Assembly (NCBI RefSeq): GCF_000294775.2
Contig: NZ_CP015506.1
Location: 1,339,501-1,403,500, forward strand
Source of the DNA: Cytobacillus oceanisediminis 2691
GTDB taxonomy: Bacteria; Bacillota; Bacilli; Bacillales; Cytobacillaceae
Direction of reading: 5' to 3'
Length of the DNA: 64,000 nucleotides
This document shows, one piece after another, positions 34,361 through 43,325 of this stretch (position 1 is its first letter; each line of letters opens with the position of its first letter). The notes under the pieces were generated by a model. It was given only the letters and a program-made list of their open reading frames with translations, searched no databases and was not told the DNA's origin. A program made the translations under genes and the position numbers.

Positions 34361-35095
34361 ATGAAGTTAACTGTAATTGGGAGCTGGGGCGGTTATCCTA
34401 AAGCTGATGGGGCGAGTTCAGGGTATTTGCTGGAGCATGATGGGTTTCATTTGCTGATCGACTGCGGAAGCGGCGTACTTTCAAAAATGCAGAATTTTTT
34501 TCAGCCAGAAGAATTGGATGCAGTGATTATCTCGCATTACCATCCAGATCACATTGCGGATATAGGGGTTCTGCAGCATGCCAGGCTCATTCAGAGTTTT
34601 TTAGGCAGGAAAACAGATACCCTCCCGATCTATGGTCATTCTCTTGATCAGTATGAATTTGCCAAATTTACATACAAGGATATCACAAAAGGAGTCTGCT
34701 ATGATCCTGATGGCACTCTCTTTGCAGGGCCGTTTCAAATTCGCTTTTTAAAGACTAATCACCCTGTGCCTTGCTATGCAATGAGAATTGAAGCAGACGG
34801 CAAAACGCTTATTTATACGGCTGATACGTCATATAAAGAAGAGCTGGCAGCATTTAGCGAAAATGCTGATTTATTAGTTTGCGAATGCAATTTTTACGGT
34901 CATCAAAATGGAAAAAATGCTGGGCATATGACAAGCTTGGATGCTGGAACATTGGCCAGCAAAGCAAAGGTGAAAAATTTGCTGCTGACTCATTTGCCTC
35001 ATTATGGTGAACTGCGAAAGCTGAAGGAAGAGGCTTCAACAAAATATACCGGTCCTATTTCTATTGCGGATTATCAATGGTCCCATACTTTTTGA
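34361..35095 (+). CDS. yhfI: Metallo-beta-lactamase fold hydrolase YhfI
   Basis: A 244-residue MBL-fold enzyme of the RNase Z/phosphodiesterase-like branch: HYHPDHIAD near residue 61, later His in FLKTNHPVPCYAMRIE near 133 and DTSY near 152, and a C-terminal LLTHLPHYG. Position before lplJ fits YhfI. Substrate is unknown. ATG at 34361 fits AAGGAGG; a GTG codon 3 bases upstream is in frame. Twelve bases separate it from lplJ. Confidence 0.88.
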   Translation: MKLTVIGSWGGYPKADGASSGYLLEHDGFHLLIDCGSGVLSKMQNFFQPEELDAVIISHYHPDHIADIGVLQHARLIQSFLGRKTDTLPIYGHSLDQYEFAKFTYKDITKGVCYDPDGTLFAGPFQIRFLKTNHPVPCYAMRIEADGKTLIYTADTSYKEELAAFSENADLLVCECNFYGHQNGKNAGHMTSLDAGTLASKAKVKNLLLTHLPHYGELRKLKEEASTKYTGPISIADYQWSHTF

Positions 35096-35107
35096 GGAGG
35101 AACACAG

Positions 35108-36097
35108 ATGCTTTTTATTGACAACCAGGGAATCACAGATCCCAGAATTAACCTTGCTATTGAGGAATATGCACTAAAGAATCTTGATATTGAAGAAACC
35201 TATTTGCTTTTTTATATTAATGAACCTTCCATTATTATTGGAAAAAACCAGAATACAGTTGAAGAGATTAATACTGAATATGTCGAGAACAATGGTATCC
35301 ATGTGGTCAGAAGGCTTTCTGGCGGCGGGGCTGTTTATCATGATTTAGGCAATCTCAACTTCAGCTTTATCACAAAAGATGATGGAGAAAGCTTCCACAA
35401 CTTCCAAAAGTTTACCGAGCCGGTTGTAGAAGCTTTGCAGAAGCTTGGTGTTAATGCTGAATTGAGCGGGCGAAATGACCTGATGGCAGAAGGCAGAAAG
35501 ATATCCGGGAATGCCCAGTTTTCTACCAAAGGCAGAATGTTTAGCCATGGTACCCTCTTGTTTGATTCCGAAATAGAAAATGTCGTTTCGGCATTAAAGG
35601 TAAAGAAAGATAAAATTGAATCGAAAGGCATTAAGTCTATTCGAAGCCGTGTTGCTAATATCTCAGAGTTCCTGGATAAAAAAATCACAATTCAAGAATT
35701 TCGCACTTTGCTGCTTAAGAATATTTTTGGTGATTTAGATGAAATTGCAGAGTACAGGCTTACGAATGATGATTGGGAAAAAATTCATCAGCTGTCCAAG
35801 GAGCGCTATCAAAACTGGGATTGGAATTATGGAAAATCACCCAAATTTGATCTTCAGCACTCGCATCGTTTCCCAGTGGGGCAAATTGATATTAGACTTA
35901 ACGTCACAAAAGGGAAAATTGAGGAATGTAAAATTTACGGAGACTTCTTTGGGGTTGGAGATGTAAGCGAAATTGAAAGCAAGCTTACAGGAATTCGCTA
36001 TGAAAAGTCAGAGATTGAAAATGCCCTTGAAGGAGTGGACATTAAGCATTACTTCGGAAATGTGACAAAGACCGAATTTATCAACCTGGTTTATTAA
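35108..36097 (+). CDS. lplJ: Lipoate-protein ligase LplJ
   Basis: A 329-residue ligase that activates free lipoate with ATP and attaches it to lipoyl domains. Signature VVRRLSGGGAVYHDLGNLNFSF near residues 65-86, NDLMAEGRKISGNAQ with the catalytic Lys near 138, and a C-terminal accessory domain. GAGGAGG precedes the ATG. Cotranscribed with yhfI. Confidence 0.94.
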   Translation: MLFIDNQGITDPRINLAIEEYALKNLDIEETYLLFYINEPSIIIGKNQNTVEEINTEYVENNGIHVVRRLSGGGAVYHDLGNLNFSFITKDDGESFHNFQKFTEPVVEALQKLGVNAELSGRNDLMAEGRKISGNAQFSTKGRMFSHGTLLFDSEIENVVSALKVKKDKIESKGIKSIRSRVANISEFLDKKITIQEFRTLLLKNIFGDLDEIAEYRLTNDDWEKIHQLSKERYQNWDWNYGKSPKFDLQHSHRFPVGQIDIRLNVTKGKIEECKIYGDFFGVGDVSEIESKLTGIRYEKSEIENALEGVDIKHYFGNVTKTEFINLVY

Positions 36098-36113
36098 TGG
36101 GATCATTTATTGG

Positions 36114-36140
36114 AAAGCTGGCATTATGCCGGCTTTTCTT
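36114..36140 (+). terminator. Terminator after lplJ
   Basis: AAAGCTGGC and GCCGGCTTT (one G-T) pair across ATTAT, followed by TCTT. Confidence 0.75.
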
Positions 36141-36210
36141 ATATTTATATAAAGTTTTGCGAAAGGCAGTCCTCTATAAAAAAGAAATTGTGAACAATTC
36201 GCTTTCCTAC

Positions 36211-36239
36211 TTGAATACAAAACTTTCTTTCAATATAAT
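36211..36239 (+). promoter_or_regulatory. Sigma-A promoter of lcfB
   Basis: TTGAAT and TATAAT are separated by exactly 17 bases, just upstream of the FadR-type operator. Confidence 0.75.
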
Positions 36240-36264
36240 ATATTTAGAAAATTTATTTAATAAA

Positions 36265-36286
36265 AATGAATGACTATTCATTCATT
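36265..36286 (+). promoter_or_regulatory. FadR (YsiA)-type operator before lcfB
   Basis: The palindrome TGAATGACTATTCATTCA (36267-36284) matches the B. subtilis FadR consensus TGAATGA-N-TA-N-TCATTCA. It lies about 27 bases after the -10 element, between promoter and start codon, where binding would block transcription until long-chain acyl-CoA is present. Confidence 0.85.
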
Positions 36287-36301
36287 ACAGGGGGAGTGTA
36301 A

Positions 36302-37858
36302 ATGAATTTAACAGAGCAGCTGCATGAAACGGCGATCAAAATGGGCAATAAGACTGCCTATTATTTTATGGACCAGTCCAGTACATATGGGGAGCTTGAT
36401 GGTGCTGTGACTAAATTTGCGGATGGGCTCTCAAAGCTGGGAGTGAAAAAAGGAGATCATATTGCTCTTTTACTTGGGAATTCGCCGCATTTTGTCATCG
36501 GCCTGCATGGAGCACTGCGGCTTGGAGCAACTGTTATACCGATCAACCCAATTTATACACCGGATGAAATTGGCTACATTGTTAATAATGGTGATGTAAA
36601 AGCGCTTGTTACGCTTGACCTGTTAGTGCCTTTGATTGAGAAGATGCATCAGGCTCTTCCAAGAGTGGAGAACTTTATTATTTGTGAAACCCCGCAGGGA
36701 CAGGCTTCAAAAGCGGATCCGTCTGCATTATCAGCTTTCTCAAAAATGAAATCGTTTACACAAGTGATAGCTTCAGGAGATTTGGATTTTAAAGGCCCTG
36801 AGCTCAAAGATGATGAAACAGCCGTTATCCTATATACATCCGGTACGACAGGCAAGCCGAAGGGTGCCATGCTGACACATAAAAACCTCTACTGCAATGC
36901 AAAGGATGTCAGCGACTATTTACACATGAACGAAAATGACCGGGTTATCACTACTTTGCCTATGTTTCATGTCTTCTGTTTAACGGTTGCTCTCAATGCA
37001 CCGCTGATGAATGGGGCTACTATTTTAATAGATCCAAAATTCAGCCCGAAAGAAATATTTAGACTCGCTAAAAAATATGAACCTACTGTTTTTGCCGGCG
37101 TTCCGACCATGTACAATTTCCTTCTTCAGTTTGATGATGGAAATACGGAAGATCTGAAATCGTTAAGGCTTTGCATTTCGGGCGGTGCTGCCATGCCTGT
37201 TGCACTTCTTCATGGCTTTGAAAAAAAATTCAATGTCATTGTCTCAGAAGGATATGGTCTTTCAGAAGCTTCTCCGGTTACCTGCTTCAATCCGCTTGAT
37301 AAGCCGCGGAAAGCAGGCTCAATCGGGCAATCCATTATGAACGTTGAGAATAAGGTCGTAAATGAACTGGGAGAGGAAGTTTCCGTTGGCGAAGTAGGTG
37401 AACTGATTGTGCGCGGGCCCAACGTGATGAAAGGCTACTACAAGCTGCCGGAAGAAACCGCGGCAACTTTTCGCGATGGCTGGCTTTATACAGGAGACCT
37501 CGCAAAAAAGGATGAGGAAGGTTATTTTTATATCGTTGACCGTAAAAAGGACCTTATTTTAGTCGGCGGATATAATGTGTACCCGCGGGAAGTTGAAGAG
37601 GTGCTCTATAATCACGAGGATGTAGTTGAAGTTGCTGTATTGGGTGTGCCTGACCCAAATCTGGGTGAAGCGGTGAGATGCTATGTTGTAACTAAAAATC
37701 CTCAGCTGACAGAAGAACTGCTGCTTGCATACTGTGCTGAGCATCTGGCTAAATATAAAGTGCCGTCATCGATCGAGTTTTTAGAAGAACTGCCAAAGAA
37801 CACAACTGGTAAAATTTTGAGGAGAGCATTGAAGAATCAGGTTCTACAGACTAAATAG
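36302..37858 (+). CDS. lcfB: Long-chain-fatty-acid-CoA ligase LcfB
   Basis: A 518-residue adenylate-forming enzyme: P-loop-like [13 protein letters not shown] near residue 178, [12 protein letters not shown] near 315, [24 protein letters not shown] near 397 and the catalytic Lys in TTGKILRR near 503. It activates fatty acids for beta-oxidation. Position after lplJ matches lcfB (yhfL). A FadR operator and a good promoter precede it. GGGGGAG before the ATG. Confidence 0.93.
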   Translation: MNLTEQLHETAIKMGNKTAYYFMDQSSTYGELDGAVTKFADGLSKLGVKKGDHIALLLGNSPHFVIGLHGALRLGATVIPINPIYTPDEIGYIVNNGDVKALVTLDLLVPLIEKMHQALPRVENFIICETPQGQASKADPSALSAFSKMKSFTQVIASGDLDFKGPELKDDETAVILYTSGTTGKPKGAMLTHKNLYCNAKDVSDYLHMNENDRVITTLPMFHVFCLTVALNAPLMNGATILIDPKFSPKEIFRLAKKYEPTVFAGVPTMYNFLLQFDDGNTEDLKSLRLCISGGAAMPVALLHGFEKKFNVIVSEGYGLSEASPVTCFNPLDKPRKAGSIGQSIMNVENKVVNELGEEVSVGEVGELIVRGPNVMKGYYKLPEETAATFRDGWLYTGDLAKKDEEGYFYIVDRKKDLILVGGYNVYPREVEEVLYNHEDVVEVAVLGVPDPNLGEAVRCYVVTKNPQLTEELLLAYCAEHLAKYKVPSSIEFLEELPKNTTGKILRRALKNQVLQTK

Positions 37859-37867
37859 GATTTTATG

Positions 37868-37897
37868 GACAGGCATGGGATGTGTCTGTCCTTTTCT
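37868..37897 (+). terminator. Terminator after lcfB
   Basis: GGACAG and CTGTCC pair (with internal extension) around a 13-base loop, followed by TTTTC. Confidence 0.65.
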
Positions 37898-37922
37898 ATT
37901 CCCATTTCAAATTGACTAAATT

Positions 37923-37936
37923 TGAAAGGGTTTTCA
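37923..37936 (+). promoter_or_regulatory. Possible CcpA cre site before the enoyl-CoA hydratase gene
   Basis: TGAAAGGGTTTTCA matches the cre consensus TGWAANCGNTNWCA at all but the central C. It lies 48 bases before the start codon, in the promoter region. Confidence 0.4.
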
Positions 37937-37984
37937 CGAAATTTATCGAATTATTAGATAGTACTTGAAAGAGGAGAGATACAT

Positions 37985-38761
37985 ATGAGTTCTATTGCAG
38001 TCGAAACAAAAGGTCATATTGCGGTCGTAACGATTAACCGCCCTGATGCATTGAATGCTTTTAATTTTGATACTTTATCGGAGCTTCAGGAATCAGTTGA
38101 AAAGCTGCGCACCAGCCCTGATGTGCGTGCAGTGATTTTTACAGGGGCTGGAGAAAAAGCATTCAGTGTTGGTGCAGACTTAAAAGAGCGCAGGACACTA
38201 TCAGAAGAGCAAGTCCGCAGAAATATATATAAAATAGGTGAGGTATTCTCACTAGTTGATCAGCTTCCGCAGCCTACTATTGCTGCTATTAACGGTTTTG
38301 CCTTCGGGGGCGGGATGGAGTTAGCTCTATCCTGCGATTTCCGCATCGCCGTTTCAGGCACTTTAATGGGACTTACAGAAACAAGTTTGGCCATAATACC
38401 AGGGGCAGGCGGCACTCAAAGACTTCCAAGATTGATAGGCCAGGCCAAAGCCCTGGAATTAATTTTGACGGCTAAAAGGCTTACTTCTGAAAAAGCGCTT
38501 GAATACGGCATCCTTACAAAAGTGACTGAAAAAGATAATCTCTTAAATGATTGCTTTGAATTTGCCGGACAAATGCTTAATAACGGCCCGCTTGCCCTGC
38601 AGCAGGCTAAATTTGCTGTAAAACATGGCATGGGTGTCGATTTGCAGACTGGGCTGCAGATTGAAAGGAAGGCATATGAAGTAATTATCCCAACAGAAGA
38701 TAGAGTTGAAGCTCTTGCAGCATTTGCTGAAAAAAGAAAACCGGAGTTTAAAGGGAAATAA
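37985..38761 (+). CDS. Enoyl-CoA hydratase/isomerase family protein
   Basis: A 258-residue crotonase. GAGEKAFSVGADLKER near residues 54-69 and NGFAFGGGMELALSCDFRIA near 100-119 form the oxyanion hole; Glu residues of MGLTETSLAIIPGAGGTQRLPR (near 131) are catalytic. It hydrates enoyl-CoA in fatty-acid or branched-chain acyl-CoA breakdown. It sits right after the acyl-CoA ligase but has its own leader. AGAGGAGAG precedes the ATG. Confidence 0.9.
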   Translation: MSSIAVETKGHIAVVTINRPDALNAFNFDTLSELQESVEKLRTSPDVRAVIFTGAGEKAFSVGADLKERRTLSEEQVRRNIYKIGEVFSLVDQLPQPTIAAINGFAFGGGMELALSCDFRIAVSGTLMGLTETSLAIIPGAGGTQRLPRLIGQAKALELILTAKRLTSEKALEYGILTKVTEKDNLLNDCFEFAGQMLNNGPLALQQAKFAVKHGMGVDLQTGLQIERKAYEVIIPTEDRVEALAAFAEKRKPEFKGK

Positions 38762-38780
38762 AATGAATAAGCGGGTAATG

Positions 38781-38812
38781 GGACACGGCAATATTTGGCT
38801 GTGTCCTTTCTA
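38781..38812 (+). terminator. Terminator after the enoyl-CoA hydratase gene
   Basis: GGACAC and GTGTCC pair, with extra pairs inward, around an AT-rich loop, followed by TTTC. Confidence 0.65.
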
Positions 38813-38851
38813 TTAAAATAATAAATTTTTAGAAAATTATTAAAAAATATC

Positions 38852-38880
38852 TTGAATAGTGTCGCTATTACCTATATAAT
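38852..38880 (+). promoter_or_regulatory. Sigma-A promoter of the TrpXYZ-like operon
   Basis: TTGAAT and TATAAT are 17 bases apart, 73 bases before the start codon. The short leader has no room for a T-box or riboswitch. Confidence 0.75.
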
Positions 38881-38952
38881 TTAGTGAATGAAAGCATAAA
38901 AGCATAAAAGTGCTGAAGTGAAAAGATAGAGATAAAAGGGGGATCATCTAGT

Positions 38953-39963
38953 ATGTTAGAGAGAATAAAATCATTTAAAGCAATAGCTGCTGCAGGTCTT
39001 ATGGGAACTTTGCTTCTAAGCGGCTGCGGGAGTGAAAGTACAAATGGAGATGCAGGCTCTTCTGATAAAGAAAAGGAAGAATCATTTAATATAGGAGTTA
39101 CGCAGATTGTCGAGCATCCCTCGTTAGATGCGGCACTCGATGGCTTTAAGAAGGCATTGGAGGATTCTGGTATTGAAGCAAGCTACGATGTTCAGATTGC
39201 ACAAGGGGACCAGAATAATAATCAATCCATTGCCAATAATTTTGCCGGAGATGGAGTAGACCTGATCTTTGCCAACTCTACCCCCAGTGCATTAAGTGCA
39301 CTGAATGCAACAAAGGATATACCAATTGTATTTACTTCAGTAACCGATCCAGTGGGTGCGCAATTAGTAAAATCAATGGATTCTCCTGAAGGAAATATAA
39401 CAGGTACAACAGATACGCATCCTGATGCGATACCCAACATGGTTAAATTTATAAATGAACAGTTTGAGGCAGGCACAGTGGGTGTTATTTACAATTCTGG
39501 AGAACAAAATTCAGAGGTGCAGATTGAAAAGGTGAGGGAAGCTCTTTCAAGTACAGATATGAAATTGGCTGAAGCTACCGTATCCAATTCTTCCGAAGTG
39601 AAACAGGCTGCAGAATCTCTTGTCGGAAAAGCTGATGCCATCTATATTATTACGGATAATACTGTTGTTTCCGCTTTGGAATCTGTCATTCAGGTTTCAA
39701 ACGACAATGACATCCCGCTTTTCGTGGGAGAACTGGACTCTGTTAAACGCGGGGGCTTTGCTGCTTACGGATTTGACTATGAAGATATCGGATATGAAGC
39801 TGGGGAAATGGCTGCAAAAATTTTAAAAGACGGCAAGAAGCCATCCGAACTTCCTGTCCAATATCCGCAGAATCTAAAGCTGGTAATCAATAAAAAGGCT
39901 GCAGAAGAAATGGGCATTGACTTAAAAGAGGAATGGAGCGATCTTGCTGAGTTTGTGGAGTAA
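38953..39963 (+). CDS. ABC transporter substrate-binding lipoprotein (TrpX-like)
   Basis: A 336-residue lipoprotein: signal peptide with lipobox LSGC (Cys near 25), then an ABC_sub_bind (PF04392-type) domain starting NIGVTQIVEHPSLDAALDGF and containing NSTPSALSAL and TDNTVVSALE. This family binds tryptophan or tyrosine in some Firmicutes (TrpXYZ). AAGGGGG precedes the ATG. First gene of a three-gene importer. The ligand is not provable from sequence. Confidence 0.87.
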   Translation: MLERIKSFKAIAAAGLMGTLLLSGCGSESTNGDAGSSDKEKEESFNIGVTQIVEHPSLDAALDGFKKALEDSGIEASYDVQIAQGDQNNNQSIANNFAGDGVDLIFANSTPSALSALNATKDIPIVFTSVTDPVGAQLVKSMDSPEGNITGTTDTHPDAIPNMVKFINEQFEAGTVGVIYNSGEQNSEVQIEKVREALSSTDMKLAEATVSNSSEVKQAAESLVGKADAIYIITDNTVVSALESVIQVSNDNDIPLFVGELDSVKRGGFAAYGFDYEDIGYEAGEMAAKILKDGKKPSELPVQYPQNLKLVINKKAAEEMGIDLKEEWSDLAEFVE

Positions 39964-39975
39964 TACCTGTAAATA

Positions 39976-40003
39976 ACCCACCAGCGTTTGCGCTTTTCTA
40001 ATA
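39976..40003. repeat. Remnant of the palindromic repeat right end
   Basis: CCAGCGTTTGCGCTTTTCTA resembles the conserved right end (GGCGCTTGCGCTTTTCT) of copies at 9383 and 52421. It lies in the 55-base gap between two genes of the importer operon, just before the permease ribosome site. Confidence 0.5.
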
Positions 40004-40018
40004 GAAAGGGAGATTACT

Positions 40019-41041
40019 ATGCCAACAGCGATCTTTGGTTCCATTGAGGCAGGAGCAATTTATGCCTTAATGGCATTGGGGGTTTACCTATCATTCAGAA
40101 TACTGGATTTTCCCGATCTGACGGTGGATGGAAGCTTTGTAACGGGCGCATCTGTAGCAGCTGTCATGATAGTAGGAGGATACAATCCATTTTTGGCAAC
40201 AATGACAGCATTGCTTGCGGGTTTTGCAGCAGGCTGCCTTACAGGCCTTCTTCATACAAAAGGAAAAATTAATGCCCTCTTGTCCGGAATATTAATGATG
40301 ATCGCATTGTACTCTATCAATCTCCGGATTATGGGCAAGTCAAATGTTCCACTGCTGTCTGAGGAAACGGCTATCACAAAGCTTACAGCATTCTGGCAGG
40401 GACTTGGGATTGATCAGGCTATTCAAAGCCTGTTTGGGGCATTGGGAATGGGTTTCATCCCAAAGACCTGGGGGATTCTGATTTTAATGCTAATATTAGC
40501 CTTTGCTGCGAAAGTATTGATTGATCTTTTCTTAAAGACAGATATTGGTCTGGCTATACGTGCAACAGGCGACAATGAGACGATGATCCGAAGCTTTTCA
40601 GCTGATACAGACATCCTGAAGATAGCTGGCTTGGGCATTTCAAATGCACTTGTAGCTTTTTCTGGAGCATTAGTGGGACAGTATAACGGATTCAGTGACG
40701 TCGGAATGGGAATCGGGATGATTATCATAGGACTTGCATCCGTAATCATTGGAGAAGCAATCTTTGGCGCAAAAACTATTGTCCGAGCAACACTGGCTGT
40801 CATCGGAGGAGCCATTTTATATCGTATTATAGTCACTCTTGCATTGAGAGTTGAATTTCTTGAAACAGGAGATATGAAGCTAATCACAGCAGTAATCGTG
40901 ATTGGTGCGCTGATTCTGCCAAAGCTTATTCAGCAGCAAAAAGAAAAGCAGAGAAAGCGGCGGAGATTAGCGGAAGCGAAAAAAACTAATGCCTACGGGA
41001 AAAGTGGTGAACATCTTGCTGCAATTAAATCAGATTCATAA
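40019..41041 (+). CDS. ABC transporter permease (TrpY-like)
   Basis: A 340-residue BPD_transp_2-family membrane protein with eight to nine helices, starting with MPTAIFGSIEAGAIYALMALGVYLSF. The conserved cytoplasmic loop AIRATGDNETMIRSFSADTD near residue 180 contacts the ATPase. AAAGGGAG precedes the ATG. It overlaps the ATPase gene by 35 bases. Second component of the TrpXYZ-like importer. Confidence 0.88.
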   Translation: MPTAIFGSIEAGAIYALMALGVYLSFRILDFPDLTVDGSFVTGASVAAVMIVGGYNPFLATMTALLAGFAAGCLTGLLHTKGKINALLSGILMMIALYSINLRIMGKSNVPLLSEETAITKLTAFWQGLGIDQAIQSLFGALGMGFIPKTWGILILMLILAFAAKVLIDLFLKTDIGLAIRATGDNETMIRSFSADTDILKIAGLGISNALVAFSGALVGQYNGFSDVGMGIGMIIIGLASVIIGEAIFGAKTIVRATLAVIGGAILYRIIVTLALRVEFLETGDMKLITAVIVIGALILPKLIQQQKEKQRKRRRLAEAKKTNAYGKSGEHLAAIKSDS

Positions 41042-41810
41042 AGTGTTTAATGAGGGAACTCCAGACGAAAAAACAGCACTTCACAGAATCGATCTTCATT
41101 TAAAGCCAGGCGACTTCATGACGGTTATTGGCAGTAATGGAGCGGGAAAATCTACTCTTATGAATATGATTTCCGGCAAATTGATTCCTGATATAGGAGA
41201 AGTGCTGGTTGATGGCACTGATGTCACTCTTGTGAAAGAACATAAAAGATCCAGGCTGATCGGACGTGTCTTCCAGGATCCGATGGCAGGAACAGCCCCT
41301 TCCATGACCATAGAAGAAAATCTTGCCATTGCTTATTCGAGAACTATGGCACGTGGCCTTCGCAAAGGAGTTTCCAAGAAACGACGCGACTTTTTCCAGG
41401 AAAAGCTGGAAATGCTGCATCTTGGATTGGAAAACAGGCTTTCAGCAAAAGTTGGACTGCTGTCAGGCGGGGAGAGGCAGGCATTATCCCTGTTGATGGC
41501 GACTTTTACAGAGCCTAAAATATTGCTTTTAGACGAACATACCGCTGCCTTGGACCCGGCTCGTGCAGAATTGATTACCAGCCTTACGAAAGAGATTGTG
41601 GAAACATATAAACTTACTACATTAATGGTGACCCACAATATGCAGCAGGCACTTGACCTGGGAAATAGGCTGATCATGATGGACAAGGGCCAGATCATTT
41701 TTGAAACAAATGAAGACCAAAAGAAAGATTTGACCGTCGAAAAACTGCTTGAAGAATTCCAAAAAATCCGTGGAGAGAAAATGAGCAGTGACAAGGCTGT
41801 ATTAATCTAA
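41007..41810 (+). CDS. ABC transporter ATP-binding protein (TrpZ-like)
   Basis: About 267 residues with Walker A GSNGAGKST near 42, signature LLSGGERQALSLL near 155, Walker B ILLLDEHTAALDP near 175 and H-loop VTHN near 208. The start is uncertain: GTG at 41007 puts the N terminus just before LLQLNQIHKVFNEG as in relatives; ATG at 40989 is an alternative. All start options lie within the permease gene, suggesting coupled translation. A terminator follows. Confidence 0.88.
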   Translation: MNILLQLNQIHKVFNEGTPDEKTALHRIDLHLKPGDFMTVIGSNGAGKSTLMNMISGKLIPDIGEVLVDGTDVTLVKEHKRSRLIGRVFQDPMAGTAPSMTIEENLAIAYSRTMARGLRKGVSKKRRDFFQEKLEMLHLGLENRLSAKVGLLSGGERQALSLLMATFTEPKILLLDEHTAALDPARAELITSLTKEIVETYKLTTLMVTHNMQQALDLGNRLIMMDKGQIIFETNEDQKKDLTVEKLLEEFQKIRGEKMSSDKAVLI

Positions 41811-41817
41811 AGGGAGA

Positions 41818-41855
41818 CCGGACAAAAGGCTTTTGGCTTTGTCCGGCTTGTTTGT
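41818..41855 (+). terminator. Terminator after the TrpXYZ-like operon
   Basis: CCGGACAAA and TTTGTCCGG form a perfect 9-bp stem with an 11-base loop, followed by CTTGTTTG. Confidence 0.75.
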
Positions 41856-41909
41856 TTTGGAAATATTCCAGTAAAAAAACATACCGCCCGAAGCGATATG
41901 CCAACTTTT

Positions 41910-42461
41910 TCATGGATAATACATGACTGCCTGGTAGCGAATCAGTTCGGCTCCGATATTTTTATACGTATGCGCTTTATTTGCTGAGAATTTTATTGAA
42001 TTGCCGGAGCGGACAGTGATTCGCTGGTCTCCGATCTCTATTTCAAGAGTTCCGGACATGACAGTGATATATTCTTCAACACCCTCATTATGTTTATCAG
42101 ATGTATGCTGGCAGCCCGATTCAATTTCGACTGTGAAGATCTCGAATTTCTTGCGGGGGTCAAAAGGGAACACGGGATAAACCCTGTAATCGCCCATGCT
42201 CTCCATTATTGGAGTTAGAGTCTTCAATTCTATGAGTTGGACATCTGATGGTTCCTCATGAATAAGTGAGGAAAATGAAACTTGAAGGCCGCTCGCGATT
42301 TTCCAAAGCGTGGTGACAGTCGGGTTGGATTCCCCCCGCTCAATCTGTCCCAGCATCGCCTTGCTGACCCCGGTTATTTCTGCCGCTGCATCCAGGCTGT
42401 ATCCTCTTGTTTTTCGAATATTCCTTAGGTTTTCCCCAATACTTTTTTGAATATTCTCCAT
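41910..42461 (-). CDS. XRE family regulator with cupin domain
   Basis: A 183-residue regulator: N-terminal HTH_3 (about residues 6-62: SLDAAAEITGVSKAMLGQIERGESNP) and C-terminal cupin_2 domain (about 110-180) with H/E metal-type residues in HTSDKHNEGVEEYI. TGGAGGATAT precedes ATG at 42461; upstream codons are not family-like. Divergent from azlCD and separated by a region of paired dyads, so it likely controls that exporter. Confidence 0.88.
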   Translation of the reverse strand: MENIQKSIGENLRNIRKTRGYSLDAAAEITGVSKAMLGQIERGESNPTVTTLWKIASGLQVSFSSLIHEEPSDVQLIELKTLTPIMESMGDYRVYPVFPFDPRKKFEIFTVEIESGCQHTSDKHNEGVEEYITVMSGTLEIEIGDQRITVRSGNSIKFSANKAHTYKNIGAELIRYQAVMYYP

Positions 42462-42500
42462 TATATCCTCCAGGTTTATTGTGTAATATAACGCACGAAT

Positions 42501-42577
42501 GTATAATATACTATACCAGCGCATCATGCTTTAATATTAAGTCTATTATAGTATAATTTTCAGGCTGGTATTATATT
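42501..42577. promoter_or_regulatory. Divergent promoter/operator region of the XRE-cupin gene and azlC
   Basis: A perfect 13-base dyad ATTATAGTATAAT (42545-42557) gives a TATAAT on each strand. An 8-of-9 inverted pair, TATACCAGC (42512) and GCTGGTATT (42564), brackets it, and GTATAATATACTATAC (42501-42516) is a near palindrome. Which of these bind the regulator is not known. Confidence 0.5.
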
Positions 42578-42596
42578 TTTTAAGGCGGTGAGCATT

Positions 42597-43325
42597 ATGG
42601 CAGAACTTGCAGTCGGCAAGCCTTCCGGGGAGTATAGGAAAGGGGTGCAGTCGGGAATCAGCATCGCGATAGGATATGCACCCATCGCTTTAACATTTGG
42701 GCTGCTCGCCAAAACAACTGGTCTTTCAATTGGTGAAACAGCTTTAATGAGTTTGCTCGTATTTGCAGGGGCAGCACAGTACATATCCCTGAGCCTTCTT
42801 TCATTGGGAACGGGCATATTTGAAATTGTTTTGACAACTTTTATCGTGAATATCAGGCACTTCTTAATGTCAACCTCTCTTAATGAAAAGTGGGATGATG
42901 AACAGGCTGCTAACAAGGTAATTTTATCTTTTGGGATTACGGACGAAACTTTCTCAGTTGCAGCAGTACGTGAAGAAAAGGTAACAAGCGGTTATATGCT
43001 TGGGCTTATCTCGGTTTCCTATTTAAGCTGGGTCTTTTGCTCAGGGCTTGGGCACCTAATTGGTGGGAGCCTTCCGCAAACCTTGCAGGAAAGCATGTCT
43101 GTTGCTCTTTATGCCATGTTTGTCGGCCTTCTCGTTCCGTCTATGAAAAAGAGTGCAAAAGTTGTTTTTCTTTCGGCACTGGCAGCGTGTTTTAACACAA
43201 TTTTCACTTTGACTAATACGCTATCGACTGGCTGGGCAATTGTGCTGGCCACGCTTTTGTCAGCTGTAATAGTAGAATGGATTGAAAATGCAAAAAACAG
43301 GCACAGGGGGCAGGGGCATGAGTAG
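42597..43325 (+). CDS. azlC: AzlC family branched-chain amino acid exporter subunit
   Basis: A 242-residue membrane protein with AzlC signatures: GVQSGISIAIGYAPIALTFGLLAK near the N terminus, FAGAAQYISLSLLSLGTG near 60, and FIVNIRHFLMSTSL near 85. AzlCD pairs export branched-chain amino acids. ATG at 42597 fits AAGGCGG; the GTG at 42588 is part of that site. It overlaps azlD by 8 bases. Confidence 0.9.
   Translation: MAELAVGKPSGEYRKGVQSGISIAIGYAPIALTFGLLAKTTGLSIGETALMSLLVFAGAAQYISLSLLSLGTGIFEIVLTTFIVNIRHFLMSTSLNEKWDDEQAANKVILSFGITDETFSVAAVREEKVTSGYMLGLISVSYLSWVFCSGLGHLIGGSLPQTLQESMSVALYAMFVGLLVPSMKKSAKVVFLSALAACFNTIFTLTNTLSTGWAIVLATLLSAVIVEWIENAKNRHRGQGHE

Noticed and set aside
38881-38952. 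T-box or other riboswitch before the TrpXYZ-like operon
   Set aside because: The leader after the promoter is only about 65 bases and has no terminator or specifier-like stem.
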